The notes under the pieces were generated by a model, which saw nothing but the letters and a program-made list of their open reading frames with translations, searched no databases and was not told the DNA's origin. 64,000 nt of DNA from contig JNKP01000004.1 in the NCBI GenBank assembly GCA_000702085.1, positions 186,001-250,000 of the forward strand, given 5' to 3'. Of this stretch, positions 59,662-64,000 are shown in pieces. Numbering within the stretch: the first letter of the stretch is position 1; the number at the start of each line of letters is the position of its first letter. The position numbers and the translations under genes are program-made. Source of the stretch: Lachnospiraceae bacterium P6A3 (GTDB lineage Bacteria > Bacillota > Clostridia > Lachnospirales > Lachnospiraceae).

Positions 59662-62247
59662 TCAACCGTCCTCTTCACTGTCGTCCTGAACGGGAATGAT
59701 CACTTCTTCGTCATCATCCTCTTCAAAGGAACCGGCCATATTCTCGCTTTCTTTATCCATAGCCTCTTCGCCCTCTTCGAGTGAAGCGAATTCTTTTTCA
59801 CCGTTTGAAAGTCTGTCACGGACCTTCGCAACGTTGGCTATCTTCTCACCGCCGGAAAGATTCATGAGTTTAACTCCGGAAGTGATCCTGGAAAGAATGC
59901 TTATATCGTCTATACGTATTCTGATCATCTGACCGCCATCGGTGATCATGATAAGTTCTTCATCACCGTTAACGGCTTTTGCAGCAAGCAGGTCACCGGT
60001 CTTATCGGTGATCTTGTAACACTTAACACCCTTACCTGCTCTGTGCTGTCCGTTGAATTCATCAATGTCGGTACGTTTACCCATTCCCTTTTCGGAAATG
60101 AAGGTCATGTACTTACCCTGGGAAGCAAGCTGCATTGCAACAACTTCATCACCTCCGGCAAGATTCATTCCTATAACACCGATACTTCCTCTTCCTGTTG
60201 TACGTACTTCTTCTTCTCTGAATCTGATGCACATACCCTGCTTGGTAGCAAGAAGGATCTCGGAATCGGAATCCGTTATCTTAACATCGATAAGCTCATT
60301 TCCGTCTACAAGAGTGATGGCTCTGAGTCCGCTCTTTCTGACATTCATAAGCTCGTCCATCTTCATCTTCTTGACTGTGCCGTTCTTGGTTGCGATGAAG
60401 AGATTCTTTCCTTCTTCAAATCCCCAGATGGGAATGATCGCACTTACCTTTTCTCCGGGTTCAAGCTGAAGGAGATTAACTATCGCAACACCCCTTGATG
60501 TACGTGAACACTCGGGAATATCGTAAGCCTTCATTCTGTAAACTCTTCCCGCAGTGGTGAAGAAATTAAGTGAGTGGTGTGTTGTGGTCATGAGGAGATC
60601 TTCAACATAATCGTCCTCAATCGTTGCCATACCTTTTATTCCCTTACCTCCGCGATTCTGAGCCTTGAAATTATCAACGCTCATTCTCTTGATATAACCG
60701 AGTCTGGTCATTGCGATAACGGTATTCTCGTGAGGGATCATATCCTCATCGGGAATATCAAATATGTCATTGCTGAAATGAGTATGTCTCTCATCACCGT
60801 ATTTATCAGCGGTTTCGGAGATTTCCTTTTTGATGACTCCAAGGAGAAGTTTCTCATCGGCAAGTATTGCTCTGAGTTCTTCGATCTTGGCAAGGAGTTC
60901 ATTATGCTCGGCAAGAAGTCTGTCTCTCTCAAGTCCTGTGAGAGCTCTCAGTCTCATATCTACGATAGCCTGAGCCTGAACATCATCAAGTCCGAATCTT
61001 GCAATGAGTTTTTCTTTTGCTTCAGCGGGAGTTGCGGATCCTCTTATGATGCTGATGACTTCATCGATGAAATCAAGAGCCTTAAGAAGTCCCTGGAGAA
61101 TATGATCTCTTTCTTCCGCTTTTCCGAGATCGAATTTGGTACGTCTGGTTACTACGTCTTCCTGGTGCTTCAGATACTGCTGAAGTACTTCGAGAAGTGT
61201 CAATACCTTGGGCTCGTTATTAACAAGCGCAAGCATGATGACACCGAAAGTATCCTGAAGCTGTGTATGCTTGTAGAGCTGATTTAAGATGACATTTGCA
61301 TTGGCATCTTTACGAAGCTCGATTACAACTCTTACACCTTCTCTGTTACTCTCATCTCTGATGTCGGTGATACCGTCAATCTTCTTGAGCTTAACAAGCT
61401 CGGCAATCTTGATCTGAAGATTTGCCTTATTTACCATGTAAGGAAGCTCGGTAACAATGATCTGGCTCTTTCCGTTGGGAAGCTGCTCAATCTCGGTAAC
61501 CGCTCTTACTCTGATCTTACCGCGTCCGGTTCTGTAGGCTTCCTCTACACCTCTGTGTCCGAGGATAAGTCCGCCGGTAGGAAAATCGGGACCCTGGATA
61601 ATTTCCATTACGTCCTCAATGGTGGTTTCTTTTCCTTCAATACGATTGTCAATGATCTTGATAACACCGCCGACCGCTTCTCTCAGATTGTGAGGAGGAA
61701 TGTTGGTGGCCATACCTACCGCAATTCCGGTTGCTCCGTTAACGAGAAGATTGGGATAGCGGCTGGGTAAAACAACAGGCTCTGACTCTGTTCCGTCAAA
61801 GTTGGGAATAAAGTCTACGGTGTTTTTATTGATATCCGCAAGAAGTTCCATACTGATCTTGGAAAGTCTTGCCTCAGTATATCTCATTGCCGCAGCGCCG
61901 TCGCCGTCCATGGAACCGAAGTTTCCGTGTCCGTCTACAAGAGGATATCTCATGGACCAGGGCTGAGCCATGAATACGAGTGATCCGTAAATGGAACTGT
62001 CACCGTGAGGATGGTATTTACCCATCGTATCACCGACGATACGTGCACTCTTTCTGTGAGGCTTATCAGGTCCGTTATTGAGTTCTACCATGGAATAGAG
62101 AACTCTTCTCTGAACAGGCTTGAGTCCGTCCCTTACATCGGGAAGGGCTCTTGCCGCGATTACGCTCATTGCATAATCGATGTAGAAGGTCTCCATTTTT
62201 TCTTTGAGATCTACTTCCTGTATTTTGTCAAAAATAGTATCTTCCAT
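59662..62247 (-). CDS. gyrA: DNA gyrase subunit A
   Basis: An 861-residue topoisomerase II subunit that cuts and rejoins DNA to add negative supercoils. The active Tyr lies in [12 protein letters not shown]. The GyrA-box of the C-terminal pinwheel reads QNRGGKG. The quinolone region is [11 protein letters not shown]: Ser at E. coli position 83, but Gly at position 87. A strongly acidic tail ([18 protein letters not shown]) ends the protein. RBS AGAGGAAT; 34 nt after gyrB, so the two are one operon. Confidence 0.97.
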   Translation of the reverse strand: MEDTIFDKIQEVDLKEKMETFYIDYAMSVIAARALPDVRDGLKPVQRRVLYSMVELNNGPDKPHRKSARIVGDTMGKYHPHGDSSIYGSLVFMAQPWSMRYPLVDGHGNFGSMDGDGAAAMRYTEARLSKISMELLADINKNTVDFIPNFDGTESEPVVLPSRYPNLLVNGATGIAVGMATNIPPHNLREAVGGVIKIIDNRIEGKETTIEDVMEIIQGPDFPTGGLILGHRGVEEAYRTGRGKIRVRAVTEIEQLPNGKSQIIVTELPYMVNKANLQIKIAELVKLKKIDGITDIRDESNREGVRVVIELRKDANANVILNQLYKHTQLQDTFGVIMLALVNNEPKVLTLLEVLQQYLKHQEDVVTRRTKFDLGKAEERDHILQGLLKALDFIDEVISIIRGSATPAEAKEKLIARFGLDDVQAQAIVDMRLRALTGLERDRLLAEHNELLAKIEELRAILADEKLLLGVIKKEISETADKYGDERHTHFSNDIFDIPDEDMIPHENTVIAMTRLGYIKRMSVDNFKAQNRGGKGIKGMATIEDDYVEDLLMTTTHHSLNFFTTAGRVYRMKAYDIPECSRTSRGVAIVNLLQLEPGEKVSAIIPIWGFEEGKNLFIATKNGTVKKMKMDELMNVRKSGLRAITLVDGNELIDVKITDSDSEILLATKQGMCIRFREEEVRTTGRGSIGVIGMNLAGGDEVVAMQLASQGKYMTFISEKGMGKRTDIDEFNGQHRAGKGVKCYKITDKTGDLLAAKAVNGDEELIMITDGGQMIRIRIDDISILSRITSGVKLMNLSGGEKIANVAKVRDRLSNGEKEFASLEEGEEAMDKESENMAGSFEEDDDEEVIIPVQDDSEEDG

Positions 62248-62281
62248 AATTCCTCTTTCGAACGAAAGTCTTTATCAATTA

Positions 62282-64000
<1,719 letters not shown>

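Overview
The window looks like a chromosomal segment of a low-to-mid GC Firmicute, most likely a Lachnospiraceae (Butyrivibrio/Pseudobutyrivibrio-like) anaerobe. This is inferred from a tRNA-Trp T-box, a TPP riboswitch ahead of a clostridial thiamine salvage operon, a ThiC with CxxCxxxC, MutS2 and YhaM, several GGDEF/EAL proteins, and many GNAT acetyltransferases. Almost every gene is on the minus strand. The only plus-strand genes are mutS2 and a two-component system (52990-57596). Both ends of the window cut a gene: a dikinase-like enzyme at the left and gyrB at the right. I saw no rRNA, tRNA, CRISPR array or insertion sequence.

Layout. 1-7274: a tight operon of membrane-lipid genes: a CDP-archaeol-synthase-like protein, PssA, Psd, a UbiA prenyltransferase and two rifampin-phosphotransferase-shaped dikinases. 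7369-15638: small-molecule and stress genes: GNAT, a MerR-methyltransferase fusion with its operator, ferredoxin-type aldo/keto reductase, DUF3737, iron alcohol dehydrogenase, a YbaK / metallo-beta-lactamase / AlkZ-like operon, and rsgA. 15681-18987: a T-box-controlled trpB and a P-loop kinase-GNAT fusion, each followed or flanked by a previously unlisted mini-gene (21 and 34 codons) with its own consensus promoter, Shine-Dalgarno and terminator. 18999-30103: alpha-galactosidase (GH27) / SLH-like / PfkB operon, hybrid histidine kinase, MATE pump, peptidase T and a diguanylate cyclase. 30207-34745: thiW-thiM-thiE-thiD-thiC behind a TPP riboswitch and an additional structured leader. 34764-49073: a run of acetyltransferases, methyltransferases, an APH-like kinase, an esterase lipoprotein, a serine hydrolase and c-di-GMP/PAS genes. 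49054-52915: rlmD, yhaM and a membrane-anchored HtrA-like pseudoprotease. 57596-64000: a 34-bp perfect inverted repeat, a PD-(D/E)xK-like protein, a cation/proton antiporter, gyrA and gyrB.

How it fits together. The thiamine genes make the pyrimidine half de novo but only salvage the thiazole half (no thiG/H/S here). The trpB is uncoupled from trpA and tuned by charging of tRNA-Trp. The lipid operon pairs archaeal-style lipid activation and prenyl transfer with bacterial PS/PE head-group enzymes and is the best candidate for an undescribed pathway. Other points worth following are the two mini-genes, the catalytically dead HtrA, apparently leaderless divergent mutS2 and htrA-like genes, a relic of an rlmD tail at 46725-46799, and the long palindrome whose arms reach the stop codons of two convergent genes.
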